DNA from: Streptomyces apocyni
GTDB taxonomy: Bacteria; Actinomycetota; Actinomycetes; Streptomycetales; Streptomycetaceae
Direction: 5' to 3'
Assembly (NCBI RefSeq): GCF_009739465.1
Contig: NZ_WHOM01000040.1
Coordinates: 278,608 to 342,607, forward strand
DNA length: 64,000 nucleotides
The position numbers and the translations under genes were made by a program. Below are positions 9,275-17,548 of this stretch, piece after piece. The notes under the pieces are model-generated. The model was given only the letters and a program-made list of their open reading frames with translations, searched no databases and was not told the DNA's origin. Position 1 is the first letter of the stretch. The number at the start of each line of letters is the position of its first letter.

Positions 9275-11791
9275 GTGAGTCCGAGCCGCGCACCCCAACG
9301 CCCCATACCTCGACGATCTCGAAGTAGGTTCCGCACCGCCCTGCTCGCGGTCGCCGTACTGACCGGTGGCCTGCTGATCTCCGTACCGCAGCAGCAGGCG
9401 GCAGCCGCCCCGAACCTCATCAAGAACCCCGGCTTCGAGACCCCCGGGGCCGACGCCGGTGACATGCCCGAGTGCTGGTCCCAGGAGGGCTGGGGCGACA
9501 ACGACTTCGACTTCGCCGTCGTCGAGGACGCGCACTCCGGCACCAAGGCCATGAAGGTCGAGTTGACCCGCCGCGTTGACGGCGACCGCAAGGCGATGAT
9601 CACGGGCTCCGAAGCGTGTGCGCCGCAGGTGACCGAGGACGTCCAGTACGACCTGTCCCTCTGGTACAAGTCGACGACCCCGGACACCTCGGTCACCCTC
9701 TTCCGTAAGGACGCGACGGACGGCTGGGGTTACTGGACGGACCTCAAGACCCTGCCCCTGAGCGAGGGTTACGCCGAGACCTCGGTGCGTACGCCGCCGA
9801 TTCCCCCCGGCACCACCCAAATCACCTGGGGCGTCTCGGTCTACGGCATCGGCTCCGTCACCACGGACGACTACGTGATGGAGGAGGTCGAGGCACCCGC
9901 GCCCCCGGTCGACTGTGACGAGACCCCCGAGGAGTGCGCGGGCGGCACCTGGGAGGTGCTGCCCATCAAGAACCCGGTGCGCTCCATGCACTCGGTCGTG
10001 CTGCACAACGGCAAGGTCCTGCTGATCGCGGGCTCGGGCAACGACCCGACGCGCTTCGAGGCGGGCACCTTCGACACGGTGGTGTATGACCCCGAGGACG
10101 GCTCGTACACGGACGTGGACACACCGGCCGACATGTTCTGCGCGGGCCATGTGCAGTTGTCCGACGGCAAGGTGCTGGTGATGAGCGGTACCAAGGGCTA
10201 CGAGGAGCCCGGCACCGGCGTGGGATACCAGGGCTACAAGGACTCGTACATCTTCGACCCGGAGACCGAGGCCTACACCAAGACCAACGACATGAACGAC
10301 GGCCACTGGTATCCGTCGGCCACCCTCATGGGCAACGGTGACGTGCTGTCCTTCGGCGGTCTGCGGGAGGACTCGTCGGGCTCGGTGACGGCCGATCGCT
10401 GGTCGGCGGAGGAGAACCGCTGGCTGTCGATGAACGAGGTCAACCAGACGTGGTCGTTCTGGGGCCTGTACCCGGCGATGCACCTGATGCAGGACGGGCG
10501 GCTCTTCTACTCGGGCAGCCACGTTTTCGGCAACGGCCTCCCGGGCACCGGCGCGTCCATCTACGACTACGACGCGAACACCATCACCGACGTACCCGGC
10601 CTCCAGCGCAAGGACGAGCGGGACCAGTCGGCGAGCGTGCTGCTGCCTCCGGCGCAGGACCAGAAGGTCATGATCATGGGGGGCGGCAACAACGCGAGCA
10701 ACCCCGAGGCTAACCGGCTGACCGACATCATCGACCTGAAGGAAGCCAACCCCGCCTACCGCAACGGCCCGTTGCTCCCGCAGGGCAAGGTCGACCAGGG
10801 CGACGGCCCGGTGGCTCAGAGCGGTGACCAGGGCAAGATGTACGTGTCGGCGGTGCTGCTGCCCGACGGTAACGTCCTGGAGACCGGTGGCGCCCTGCAC
10901 GACCGCGCCGACCCGGTCTACTCGGCCTCGCTCTTCGACCCGCAGACGGAGACCTTCGCGAAGGTGCCCGCCGACCCGGAGCCGCGCGGCTACCACTCCT
11001 CGGCGTTCCTGCTGCCCGACGGCCGGGTGATGACCAACGGCGACAACCCGGGCAACGGCTCCTGGAACCACAACGTGTCCGTCTACACCCCGCCGTACCT
11101 CCTCAAGGGCGACCGCCCGGAGATCACCTCACTCATCAACAACGAGTGGAAGTACGGCGACACCCAGCGCATCACGGTCGACCGGCCCATCGTCAAGGCG
11201 TCGCTGATCAAGCCCGCGGCCGTGACGCATTCCTCCGACCCCAACCAGCGCTACGTGGACCTGCCGCTCACGGTCGACGGCAACAACATCGACCTGAACG
11301 TGACGACGAACCCGAACATCGCCCCGCCCGGCTGGTACATGCTCTTCGCGGTGGACGCGAACGGTGTCCCGTCCGTGGCGGAGTGGGTCAAGCTGGGTGG
11401 CCCGGCGGCCCTGGAGGTGTCCTCGTCGCACGTCCACGACTTCGCGGGGTCCCCGGAGATGTCGGCGAAGACGCTGCCGGAGAAGCGCGAGTCGGCGCCG
11501 GTGAGTCCGACGCTCTCGGGGTGCGACCGGCACTACGGGACCGCCAACGTCTGCGTACCGACGGCCTTCCCGAAGTCCGTCGCCGCGACGACGGCGGCGC
11601 GCTGTGAGTGGCTCGACAAGCACGACTACGGGCGCTTGAAGGTCAACGGCAAGGAGGACCCGCTGAAGCTGGACCCGAATGGCGACGGCAAGGCCTGCAC
11701 GAAGGCCGACCTGAAGCAGAAGCCGGAGAAGCCACAGAAGCCGGGGAAGCCAGAGAAGCCAGAGAAGCCAGAGAAGGAGCGCACGCGCTAG
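9275..11791 (+). CDS. Secreted galactose-oxidase-like radical copper oxidase (GlxA-type)
   Basis: Secreted protein of 838 residues with an N-terminal signal peptide (LLAVAVLTGGLLIS... ending AAAA), a carbohydrate-binding-like beta domain (NLIKNPGFETPG), kelch-type repeats, and the DUF1929 C-terminal domain of galactose oxidase. The catalytic residues can be aligned: Cys about 289 (MFCAGH), Tyr about 346 (GHWYPSATLMGNG), Tyr-His about 573-574 (RGYHSSAFLLPDGRV) and His about 652 (VTHSSDPNQRYV). The Cys-Tyr radical cofactor and copper site thus look intact. The tail carries a Cys-rich region with LDPNGDGKACTKADL, an Excalibur-like calcium-binding motif, then KPEKP repeats. GTG 9275 follows AAGGGGGG. 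It is the last gene of the glycan operon and would oxidise a glycan or alcohol outside the cell. Confidence 0.9.
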   Translation: MSPSRAPQRPIPRRSRSRFRTALLAVAVLTGGLLISVPQQQAAAAPNLIKNPGFETPGADAGDMPECWSQEGWGDNDFDFAVVEDAHSGTKAMKVELTRRVDGDRKAMITGSEACAPQVTEDVQYDLSLWYKSTTPDTSVTLFRKDATDGWGYWTDLKTLPLSEGYAETSVRTPPIPPGTTQITWGVSVYGIGSVTTDDYVMEEVEAPAPPVDCDETPEECAGGTWEVLPIKNPVRSMHSVVLHNGKVLLIAGSGNDPTRFEAGTFDTVVYDPEDGSYTDVDTPADMFCAGHVQLSDGKVLVMSGTKGYEEPGTGVGYQGYKDSYIFDPETEAYTKTNDMNDGHWYPSATLMGNGDVLSFGGLREDSSGSVTADRWSAEENRWLSMNEVNQTWSFWGLYPAMHLMQDGRLFYSGSHVFGNGLPGTGASIYDYDANTITDVPGLQRKDERDQSASVLLPPAQDQKVMIMGGGNNASNPEANRLTDIIDLKEANPAYRNGPLLPQGKVDQGDGPVAQSGDQGKMYVSAVLLPDGNVLETGGALHDRADPVYSASLFDPQTETFAKVPADPEPRGYHSSAFLLPDGRVMTNGDNPGNGSWNHNVSVYTPPYLLKGDRPEITSLINNEWKYGDTQRITVDRPIVKASLIKPAAVTHSSDPNQRYVDLPLTVDGNNIDLNVTTNPNIAPPGWYMLFAVDANGVPSVAEWVKLGGPAALEVSSSHVHDFAGSPEMSAKTLPEKRESAPVSPTLSGCDRHYGTANVCVPTAFPKSVAATTAARCEWLDKHDYGRLKVNGKEDPLKLDPNGDGKACTKADLKQKPEKPQKPGKPEKPEKPEKERTR

Positions 11792-11823
11792 TCAATACGC
11801 GCTAGCCAGTACAGGCACCATCA

Positions 11824-11855
11824 CCTGAGCCGCGGCCCGAGCGCCGCGGCTCAGG
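11824..11855. terminator. Bidirectional terminator hairpin
   Basis: A perfect 13 bp inverted repeat (CCTGAGCCGCGGC at 11824-11836, complement at 11843-11855) has a 6-base loop. It lies 30 bases after the copper oxidase stop and overlaps the stop codon of the convergent hemolysin III gene, so it can end both transcripts. Confidence 0.8.
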
Positions 11856-12573
11856 CGTGCTGGTACGCCACCAGCGAGATCCCCACGTAGTGCACGATGA
11901 ACGCGGCGAGCGTGAACGAGTGGAACACCTCATGGAAGCCGAACCACCGCGGCGACGGGTTCGGCTTCTTGAGCCCGTAGATCACCCCGCCCGCGCTGTA
12001 GAGCAACCCGCCGACGATCACGCAGACGAGTACGGCGACCCCGCCGACCCGAAGGAAGTCGGGCAGGAAGAAGACCGCGGCCCAGCCCATCGCGATATAG
12101 CAGGGCGTGTAGAGCCAGCGCGGCGCGCCGACCCAGAAGACCCGGAACGCGATTCCGGCCACCGCTGCCGCCCAGACCGCCCACAGCAGTACTCGTCCGG
12201 TGGAATCGGGGAGAAGGAGCAGCGTCAGCGGGGTATAAGTGCCCGCGATGATCAGGAAGATATTGGCATGGTCGAGCCGACGCAGCACGGCCTCACCGCG
12301 CGGGCCCCAGGTGCCGCGATGGTAGATCGCGCTGATACCGAAGAGCAGGCATGCGGTCAGGACGTAGATCCCGCAGGCTATCCGGGCCCGGGTGGAGTCC
12401 GTGAAGACGATCAGGGCCAGCCCTGAGACCAGCACCGCGGGGAACATCCCGGCGTGCAGCCACCCCCTCAGCCGGGGTTTGACGAAGTGCGGGGCCGGGC
12501 TTGAGGAAGGTGGGGAAAGTGGGGAAGGTGCCTCGGCCGCGACGGTCGGGACATCGGCCTCGCGAGAAGTCAT
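11851..12573 (-). CDS. Hemolysin III family (PAQR-type) membrane protein
   Basis: Membrane protein of 240 residues with seven hydrophobic segments, of the hemolysin III/YqfA branch of the PAQR superfamily. The conserved zinc-site residues are present: SAIYHRG, RRLDHANIFLIIAGTYTP and HEVFHSFTLAAFIVHYVG (Ser, Asp and His residues of a PAQR hydrolase-like site). The name is historical and haemolytic activity is not implied. ATG at 12573 is taken as the start because the polar N-terminus from there precedes the first helix; upstream in-frame codons read as non-coding. No clear ribosome-binding site precedes it, so a leaderless transcript is possible. Divergent from the PEP carboxykinase gene. Confidence 0.85.
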   Translation of the reverse strand: MTSREADVPTVAAEAPSPLSPPSSSPAPHFVKPRLRGWLHAGMFPAVLVSGLALIVFTDSTRARIACGIYVLTACLLFGISAIYHRGTWGPRGEAVLRRLDHANIFLIIAGTYTPLTLLLLPDSTGRVLLWAVWAAAVAGIAFRVFWVGAPRWLYTPCYIAMGWAAVFFLPDFLRVGGVAVLVCVIVGGLLYSAGGVIYGLKKPNPSPRWFGFHEVFHSFTLAAFIVHYVGISLVAYQHA

Positions 12574-12833
12574 GGCGCTAATGGTAGCTACGGCTCCGTA
12601 GGTCACGGGACGTAAGTGGCTACGCTCACATGTGATGCCCCCTGGACAGATGGGCGCGGCCGTCGGATGATCAAATGAGTGAGGTCGACACCGGATGAGC
12701 GCCCTGAAGCACCGCAGCGAAGCATCCGGGTCGCGGCCCCCATGGGGCACCCGTCAGTAGATACGGACATCATGGACAACGTGAACAGCGTGGACAGGCT
12801 GTCCGTCCAACACACCCTCATACAGGAGCGATC

Positions 12834-14666
12834 GTGGCGCGCGACGCTGTGCTTCCCACCCACCACCAAGAGCTGATCTCCTGGGTCAACGAGATCGCCG
12901 AGCTCACTCAGCCGGACCGCGTGGTCTGGTGTGACGGCTCGGAGGCGGAGTATGAGCGCCTGGCCGACGAGCTGGTCGCCAAGGGCACCTTCAAGAAGCT
13001 GGACCCGATCAAGCGCCCGAACTCCTATTACGCGGCGTCCGACCCGTCCGATGTGGCGCGCGTCGAGGACCGTACCTTCATCTGCTCCGAGAAGGAGGAG
13101 GACGCGGGCCCGACCAACCACTGGAAGGCCCCCGCCGAGATGCGGGCCATCTTTACGGGCAGGGACGGGCAGGGCGGCGTCTTCCGCGGGTCGATGCGCG
13201 GCCGCACGATGTACGTCGTCCCGTTCTGCATGGGCCCGGTCGGCTCCCCGCTCTCCGCGATCGGCGTCGAGATCACCGACTCCGCGTACGTCGCCGTCTC
13301 GATGCGCACCATGACCCGGATGGGCCAGGCGGTCCTGGACGAGCTGGGCAGTGACGGCTTCTTCGTCAAGGCCGTCCACTCCCTCGGCGCCCCGCTCGCC
13401 GAAGGTGAGGCGGACGTCCCGTGGCCGTGCAACACCACCAAGTACATCTCGCACTTCCCCGAGTCGCGCGAGATCTGGTCGTACGGCTCCGGCTACGGCG
13501 GCAATGCCCTGCTGGGCAAGAAGTGCTACGCGCTGCGGATCGCCTCGGTCATGGCCCGCGACGAGGGCTGGCTGGCCGAGCACATGCTGATCCTGAAGCT
13601 GACGCCGCCGCAGGGTGAGTCGAAGTACGTCGCCGCGGCCTTCCCCTCCGCCTGCGGCAAGACCAACCTCGCCATGCTGGAGCCGACCATCTCTGGCTGG
13701 ACGGTCGAGACCATCGGCGACGACATCGCCTGGATGCGCTTCGGCGAGGACGGCCGTCTGTACGCGATCAACCCCGAGGCGGGCTTCTTCGGCGTCGCGC
13801 CCGGCACCGGCGAGGACACTAACGCCAACGCCATGAAAACCCTGTGGGGCAACTCCGTCTTCACCAATGTCGCGCTCACCGACGACGGCGACGTCTGGTG
13901 GGAGGGCATGACCAAGGAGAAGCCCGCGCACCTCACGGACTGGAAGGGCAACGACTGGACTCCCGAGTCCGGCACCCCGGCCGCCCACCCGAACGCGCGC
14001 TTCGCCGTCCCCGCCTCGCAGTGCCCGATCATCGCGCCCGAGTGGGAGGACCCCAAGGGCGTCCCGATCTCCGCGATCCTCTTCGGTGGGCGTCGCGCCT
14101 CCGCCGTCCCGCTGGTCACCGAGTCCTTCGACTGGAACCACGGCGTCTTCCTCGGCGCCAACGTGGCCAGCGAGAAGACCGCGGCCGCCGAAGGCAAGGT
14201 CGGTGAGCTGCGCCGGGACCCGTTCGCGATGCTGCCGTTCTGCGGCTACAACATGGGCGACTACATGGCCCACTGGATCAAGGTAGGGGCCACGGCGACA
14301 TCCAAGGGGGACCAGTCCAAGCTCCCGAAGATCTACTACGTCAACTGGTTCCGCAAGAACGACGCGGGTGAGTTCGTCTGGCCCGGCTTCGGTGAGAACA
14401 GCCGCGTCCTGAAGTGGATCGTCGAGCGCCTGGACGGCCGCGCCGAGGGCGTCGAGACCCCCATCGGCGTACTGCCGACCAAGGAGGCCCTCGACACGGA
14501 CGGTCTGGAACTCTCCGACTCCGACGTGGACTTCCTGCTGACGGTCGACAAGGAGGTCTGGCGCGAGGAGGCCGCCCTGGTCCCCGAGCACCTCAACACG
14601 TTCGGTGACCACACGCCGACGGAGCTGTGGGACGAGTACCGCGCGCTGGTGAAGCGTCTGGGCTGA
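12834..14666 (+). CDS. pckG: Phosphoenolpyruvate carboxykinase (GTP)
   Basis: GTP-dependent PEPCK of 610 residues, full length. It converts oxaloacetate + GTP to PEP + CO2 + GDP in gluconeogenesis. The P-loop-like kinase-1a motif is [13 protein letters not shown] (about residue 270), followed by kinase-2 GDDIAWMRF and [13 protein letters not shown]. The N-terminal [21 protein letters not shown] is characteristic of the GTP class. The GTG start at 12834 follows AGGAG by five bases. It stands alone with a strong terminator downstream. The 260 bp upstream region must hold its promoter, but I could not pick out a consensus. Confidence 0.97.
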   Translation: MARDAVLPTHHQELISWVNEIAELTQPDRVVWCDGSEAEYERLADELVAKGTFKKLDPIKRPNSYYAASDPSDVARVEDRTFICSEKEEDAGPTNHWKAPAEMRAIFTGRDGQGGVFRGSMRGRTMYVVPFCMGPVGSPLSAIGVEITDSAYVAVSMRTMTRMGQAVLDELGSDGFFVKAVHSLGAPLAEGEADVPWPCNTTKYISHFPESREIWSYGSGYGGNALLGKKCYALRIASVMARDEGWLAEHMLILKLTPPQGESKYVAAAFPSACGKTNLAMLEPTISGWTVETIGDDIAWMRFGEDGRLYAINPEAGFFGVAPGTGEDTNANAMKTLWGNSVFTNVALTDDGDVWWEGMTKEKPAHLTDWKGNDWTPESGTPAAHPNARFAVPASQCPIIAPEWEDPKGVPISAILFGGRRASAVPLVTESFDWNHGVFLGANVASEKTAAAEGKVGELRRDPFAMLPFCGYNMGDYMAHWIKVGATATSKGDQSKLPKIYYVNWFRKNDAGEFVWPGFGENSRVLKWIVERLDGRAEGVETPIGVLPTKEALDTDGLELSDSDVDFLLTVDKEVWREEAALVPEHLNTFGDHTPTELWDEYRALVKRLG

Positions 14667-14676
14667 GCCCGCGAGA

Positions 14677-14716
14677 TCCGCGCCCGCCCGCATCAGTAGA
14701 TGGGGGCGGGCGCGGA
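14677..14716 (+). terminator. Terminator hairpin after pckG
   Basis: An 18 bp inverted repeat (14677-14694 with 14699-14716) contains a single mismatch and a four-base loop (AGTA). It starts 10 bases after the pckG stop. Confidence 0.8.
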
Positions 14717-14734
14717 CGCACTACCGGACCCGAC

Positions 14735-14763
14735 TCAACTTTAGACCAAATCTAATGTAGGAT
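14735..14763 (+). promoter_or_regulatory. Promoter with Fur-family-like inverted repeat in the spacer
   Basis: An AT-rich island in GC-rich DNA holds TTAGA-N5-TCTAA (14741-14755). It lies in the 17-base spacer between a possible -35 (TCAACT, 14735-14740) and a good -10 (TAGGAT, 14758-14763). An operator between the two hexamers would block RNA polymerase. Size, symmetry and AT-richness resemble Fur-family (Fur/CatR/FurS-type) boxes, but the regulator is not encoded nearby. The downstream gene has AGGAGG at 14781-14786. Confidence 0.55.
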
Positions 14764-14793
14764 GGCCTCATCGCATCATCAGGAGGCCGTCCC

Positions 14794-15222
14794 ATGTACG
14801 AACCGATCCGCACCAAGTCGGTCCACAAGGCGACCGGCGCCTATCCGCACCGCTCCCGCGAGGAGGAGCTGGACATCCAGCTCGCCGGTCACCTCTCCGC
14901 TCTGCTCGCCCTCACCGACGAGCTGCGCACCCTCACCACGGACGCCGACCGCGCCGCGGACCTGACTGCCGCCGTCGAGCGGCTGGCCCAGCAGGTCGCC
15001 CGGCTGCGCGGCGGAGTGCCTCCCGTACGGGCGGCCGTCGCCGCCGCCGTCCACGAGCCGCACATCGCGTCCCTGCACCAGCGTGCCCACGCACTCGCGG
15101 GCCGGGCCCTGGTCGTCGCCGCGTCCCGCGCGGACACCTCCGCCGCGATCCTCGCGGCCGAACGGATGGACGCGCACGAGGCGGCCATCGGCTCGGCGAG
15201 GGAACTCACCGGCGCCCACTGA
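14794..15222 (+). CDS. Hypothetical helical protein behind the Fur-like box
   Basis: Protein of 142 residues that I do not recognise. It is soluble and mostly helical: a polar N-terminus (MYEPIRTKSVHKATGAYPHR) is followed by Ala/Leu-rich heptad-like segments (LLALTDELRTLTTDADRAADLTAAVERLAQQ) and an Ala/His-rich second half. It has no signal peptide or membrane segment. AGGAGG seven bases upstream of ATG 14794 supports the start. Control by the inverted repeat at 14741-14755 suggests metal or redox response. The next gene encodes a ferritin-fold DUF4142 protein, which fits that theme but does not prove a link. Confidence 0.7.
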   Translation: MYEPIRTKSVHKATGAYPHRSREEELDIQLAGHLSALLALTDELRTLTTDADRAADLTAAVERLAQQVARLRGGVPPVRAAVAAAVHEPHIASLHQRAHALAGRALVVAASRADTSAAILAAERMDAHEAAIGSARELTGAH

Positions 15223-15290
15223 GCGGCTCCGGTCCGCGCTGGCCTCGTAGCCGCGCGGACCGGGTGCCATCTTCACTGCGCTGCACTTCA

Positions 15291-15330
15291 CTTCACTGAA
15301 CTTCACGGAACTTTACGGAACTTCAGTGAA
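15291..15330 (+). repeat. Four tandem 10 bp repeats that also form an inverted repeat
   Basis: CTTCACTGAA, CTTCACGGAA, CTTTACGGAA and CTTCAGTGAA follow each other without gaps. The outer units contain TTCACTGAA (15292-15300) and its exact complement TTCAGTGAA (15322-15330). A spacing of one helical turn is typical of cooperative protein binding, and the array could also fold in RNA. It overlaps the first possible start (GTG 15326) of the DUF4142 gene. Confidence 0.6.
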
Positions 15331-16036
15331 CACGCGTCGCGCCGCGCACGTACGTCACACCATGAACTCACATGCGCGAAGCCTCACTTCCCGGTATCCA
15401 CGCAGTCTGATCATCGCCGCCCTACTGGCACTCGTCACCGCACTCGCCGCCGCGTCCCTGTGGGCCACGCGCGGCAGCGCCAACGCGGCGGAGCCCATAG
15501 GCTCCAACTTCCCCAGCGCACCGCCCGTCGCACCCGGTGGGGAGGTGACCACGGCCGGAGAGATCAGCGAGCTGGACAAGACCCTGTTGCGCAAGGTGCG
15601 GCAGGCCAACCTCTGGGAGGCGCCAGCCGGACGCCTCGCCCAGACCCACGCGTCGAGCGAAGCGGTCAAACGCGCCGGGGTCCACCTGATGGAGGGGCAC
15701 AGCAAGCTGGACTCGATGGTCCGCGAGGCCGCCCAGACCCTGAACGTGGACATCCCCGACGAGGCGACACCCGAGCAACTGGCCCTCGTACGCAAGCTAC
15801 AGAACTCCAGCGGCGCTGAGTTCGACAAGCTCTTCGCCAACGCGGTGCGCGCCCCGCACGGCAAGGTGTTCCCCGTCATCGCGCAGGTCCGCGCCACCAC
15901 CAAGAACTCGGTGATCCGCGCATTCGCCAGCCAGGCCAACATCACCGTGCTCGATCACCAGAATGTCCTGGACGAGACGGGCCTGGTCACCCAGGAGACC
16001 TACGACGAGATCGCCGCGGCCGTCGTCCCGCAGTGA
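15326..16036 (+). CDS. Exported DUF4142 (ferritin-fold) protein
   Basis: Protein of 236 residues from GTG 15326, or 224 from ATG 15362 (MNSHARSLTSRY). The second gives a more usual signal peptide: Arg residues, then LIIAALLALVTALAAASLW. Neither start has a good ribosome-binding site. The mature part is a DUF4142 domain, a four-helix bundle of ferritin-like fold (LDKTLLRKVRQANLWEAPAG; HLMEGHSKLDSMVREAA; ITVLDHQNVLDETGL). Members are secreted or periplasmic; in Streptomyces they are anchored or released outside the membrane. Function is unknown. The tandem 10 bp array just upstream is a likely control element. Confidence 0.75.
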   Translation: MNTRRAAHVRHTMNSHARSLTSRYPRSLIIAALLALVTALAAASLWATRGSANAAEPIGSNFPSAPPVAPGGEVTTAGEISELDKTLLRKVRQANLWEAPAGRLAQTHASSEAVKRAGVHLMEGHSKLDSMVREAAQTLNVDIPDEATPEQLALVRKLQNSSGAEFDKLFANAVRAPHGKVFPVIAQVRATTKNSVIRAFASQANITVLDHQNVLDETGLVTQETYDEIAAAVVPQ

Positions 16037-16077
16037 CCCACCCGCCCGCGCACCGACGTCACCGTGTACCGGCACCG

Positions 16078-17289
16078 CTACGGCTGGCTGTACCCGTCCA
16101 GGAAGGTCCCGATCCGGGTGACCGCGTCCGCGAGGTCACTGGCCTGGGGCAGCGTCACGATCCGGAAGTGATCGGGCTCGGGCCAGTTGAACCCGGTGCC
16201 GTGCACCACCATGATCTTCTCCTCGCGCAGCAGGTCGAGCACCAGCTGCCGGTCGTCCTTGACCTTGAAGACCTTGGGGTCGAGCCGCGGGAAGAGATAC
16301 AGCGCGCCCTTCGGCTTGACGCAGCTCACGCCCGGGATCTGGGTCAGCAGCTCGTACGCGGTGTTCCGCTGCTCCAGCAGCCGCCCCCCGGGCAGCACCA
16401 GATCGTTGATCGTCTGGCGGCCGGTGAGCGCCGCGACCACCCCGTGCTGGGCGGGCATGTTCGCGCACAAGCGCATATTGGCGAGGACGGTCAGCCCCTC
16501 GATGTACGAGGCGGCGCGGGCTCGCGGGCCGGAGATCACCATCCAGCCGGAGCGGTAGCCCGCGACGCGGTACGCCTTCGACATGCCGTTGAAGGTGAGC
16601 GTGAGCAGGTCCGGCGCCAGCGAGGCGGTCGGGGTGTGCGTCGTACCGTCGTAGAGGATCTTGTCGTAGATCTCGTCGGAGCAGACCAGGAGGTTGTGGC
16701 GGCGGGCGATGTCGGTCAGCCCGCGCAGCATCTCGTCGCTGTAGACGGCACCGGTCGGGTTGTTCGGGTTGATGATCACGATCGCCTTGGTGCGGTCGGT
16801 GACCTTCCGCTCCACATCGGCGAGGTCCGGCATCCAGTCCGACTGCTCGTCGCAGCGGTAGTGCACGGCGGTACCGCCGGACAGCGACACGGCCGCCGTC
16901 CACAGCGGATAGTCCGGCGCCGGTACGAGCACCTCGTCACCGTCGTCGAGCAGGCCCTGCATGGCCATCACGATCAGCTCGGACACGCCGTTGCCGACGA
17001 AGACGTTCTCGACGTCCGACTCCACGCCCAGGGTCTGGTAGTGCATGACCACCGCGCGCCGGGCCGCGAGCAGCCCCTTGGCGTCGCCGTAGCCGTGCGC
17101 GGACCCGAGGTTGCGCAGCATGTCCTCAAGGATCTCCGGCGGGCACTCGAAGCCGAAGGCCGCGGGGTTGCCGGTGTTCAGCTTGAGGATGCGATGACCT
17201 GCTGCCTCAAGCCGCATTGCCTCCTCGAGGACCGGGCCCCGGATCTCGTAACAGACATTGGCGAGCTTCGTTGACTGGATCACCTGCAT
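16078..17289 (-). CDS. alaA: PLP-dependent aminotransferase, AlaA-like
   Basis: Class I/II aminotransferase of 403 residues, closest in motif to glutamate-pyruvate (alanine) aminotransferase AlaA: NVCYEIRGPVLEEAMRL, ILKLNTGNPAAFGFE and GYGDAKGLLAARRA. Cofactor residues visible are VFVGNGVSELI, IINPNNPTGAVY (PLP-ring Asn), SDEIYDKILYDG (Asp and Tyr), and the Schiff-base Lys about residue 238 in GMSKAYRVAGYRSGWM. It exchanges amino groups between glutamate/2-oxoglutarate and alanine/pyruvate. ATG 17289 fits the family start; only weak purine-rich sequence precedes it. Convergent with the DUF4142 gene. Confidence 0.92.
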   Translation of the reverse strand: MQVIQSTKLANVCYEIRGPVLEEAMRLEAAGHRILKLNTGNPAAFGFECPPEILEDMLRNLGSAHGYGDAKGLLAARRAVVMHYQTLGVESDVENVFVGNGVSELIVMAMQGLLDDGDEVLVPAPDYPLWTAAVSLSGGTAVHYRCDEQSDWMPDLADVERKVTDRTKAIVIINPNNPTGAVYSDEMLRGLTDIARRHNLLVCSDEIYDKILYDGTTHTPTASLAPDLLTLTFNGMSKAYRVAGYRSGWMVISGPRARAASYIEGLTVLANMRLCANMPAQHGVVAALTGRQTINDLVLPGGRLLEQRNTAYELLTQIPGVSCVKPKGALYLFPRLDPKVFKVKDDRQLVLDLLREEKIMVVHGTGFNWPEPDHFRIVTLPQASDLADAVTRIGTFLDGYSQP

Positions 17290-17548
17290 ACGCCAACTTT
17301 ACGGGCGTGTTTCCTGGTGGCGCGCCGTGTTTATCGCCATACGGGTGCCGTGGCGCCGCCCGCCGGGCCGCCTCGTACCGGCCGCGCCTTCCATCACAAT
17401 GCGGCCGTCGGCGCTCGCACGCGGAACGTAGGCGCGGATGGTGCGCCAGCTTGGAAGTGCCGACGCGACGGACGGCGACGGATGGCGACGTGAGGTGCGC
17501 CACCTGGGGGTGTGGTGGCCGGGCTGGGCGGCCGGGCGGCGGCGGCGA

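Noticed and set aside
8705..11071. 788-codon minus-strand frame opposite the GT2-GtrA and copper oxidase genes
   Set aside because: Antisense shadow of two clear genes, rich in Val/Arg/Gly/His with no domain.
12603..14693. 696-codon minus-strand frame opposite pckG
   Set aside because: pckG is certain; the opposite frame is a codon-bias artefact.
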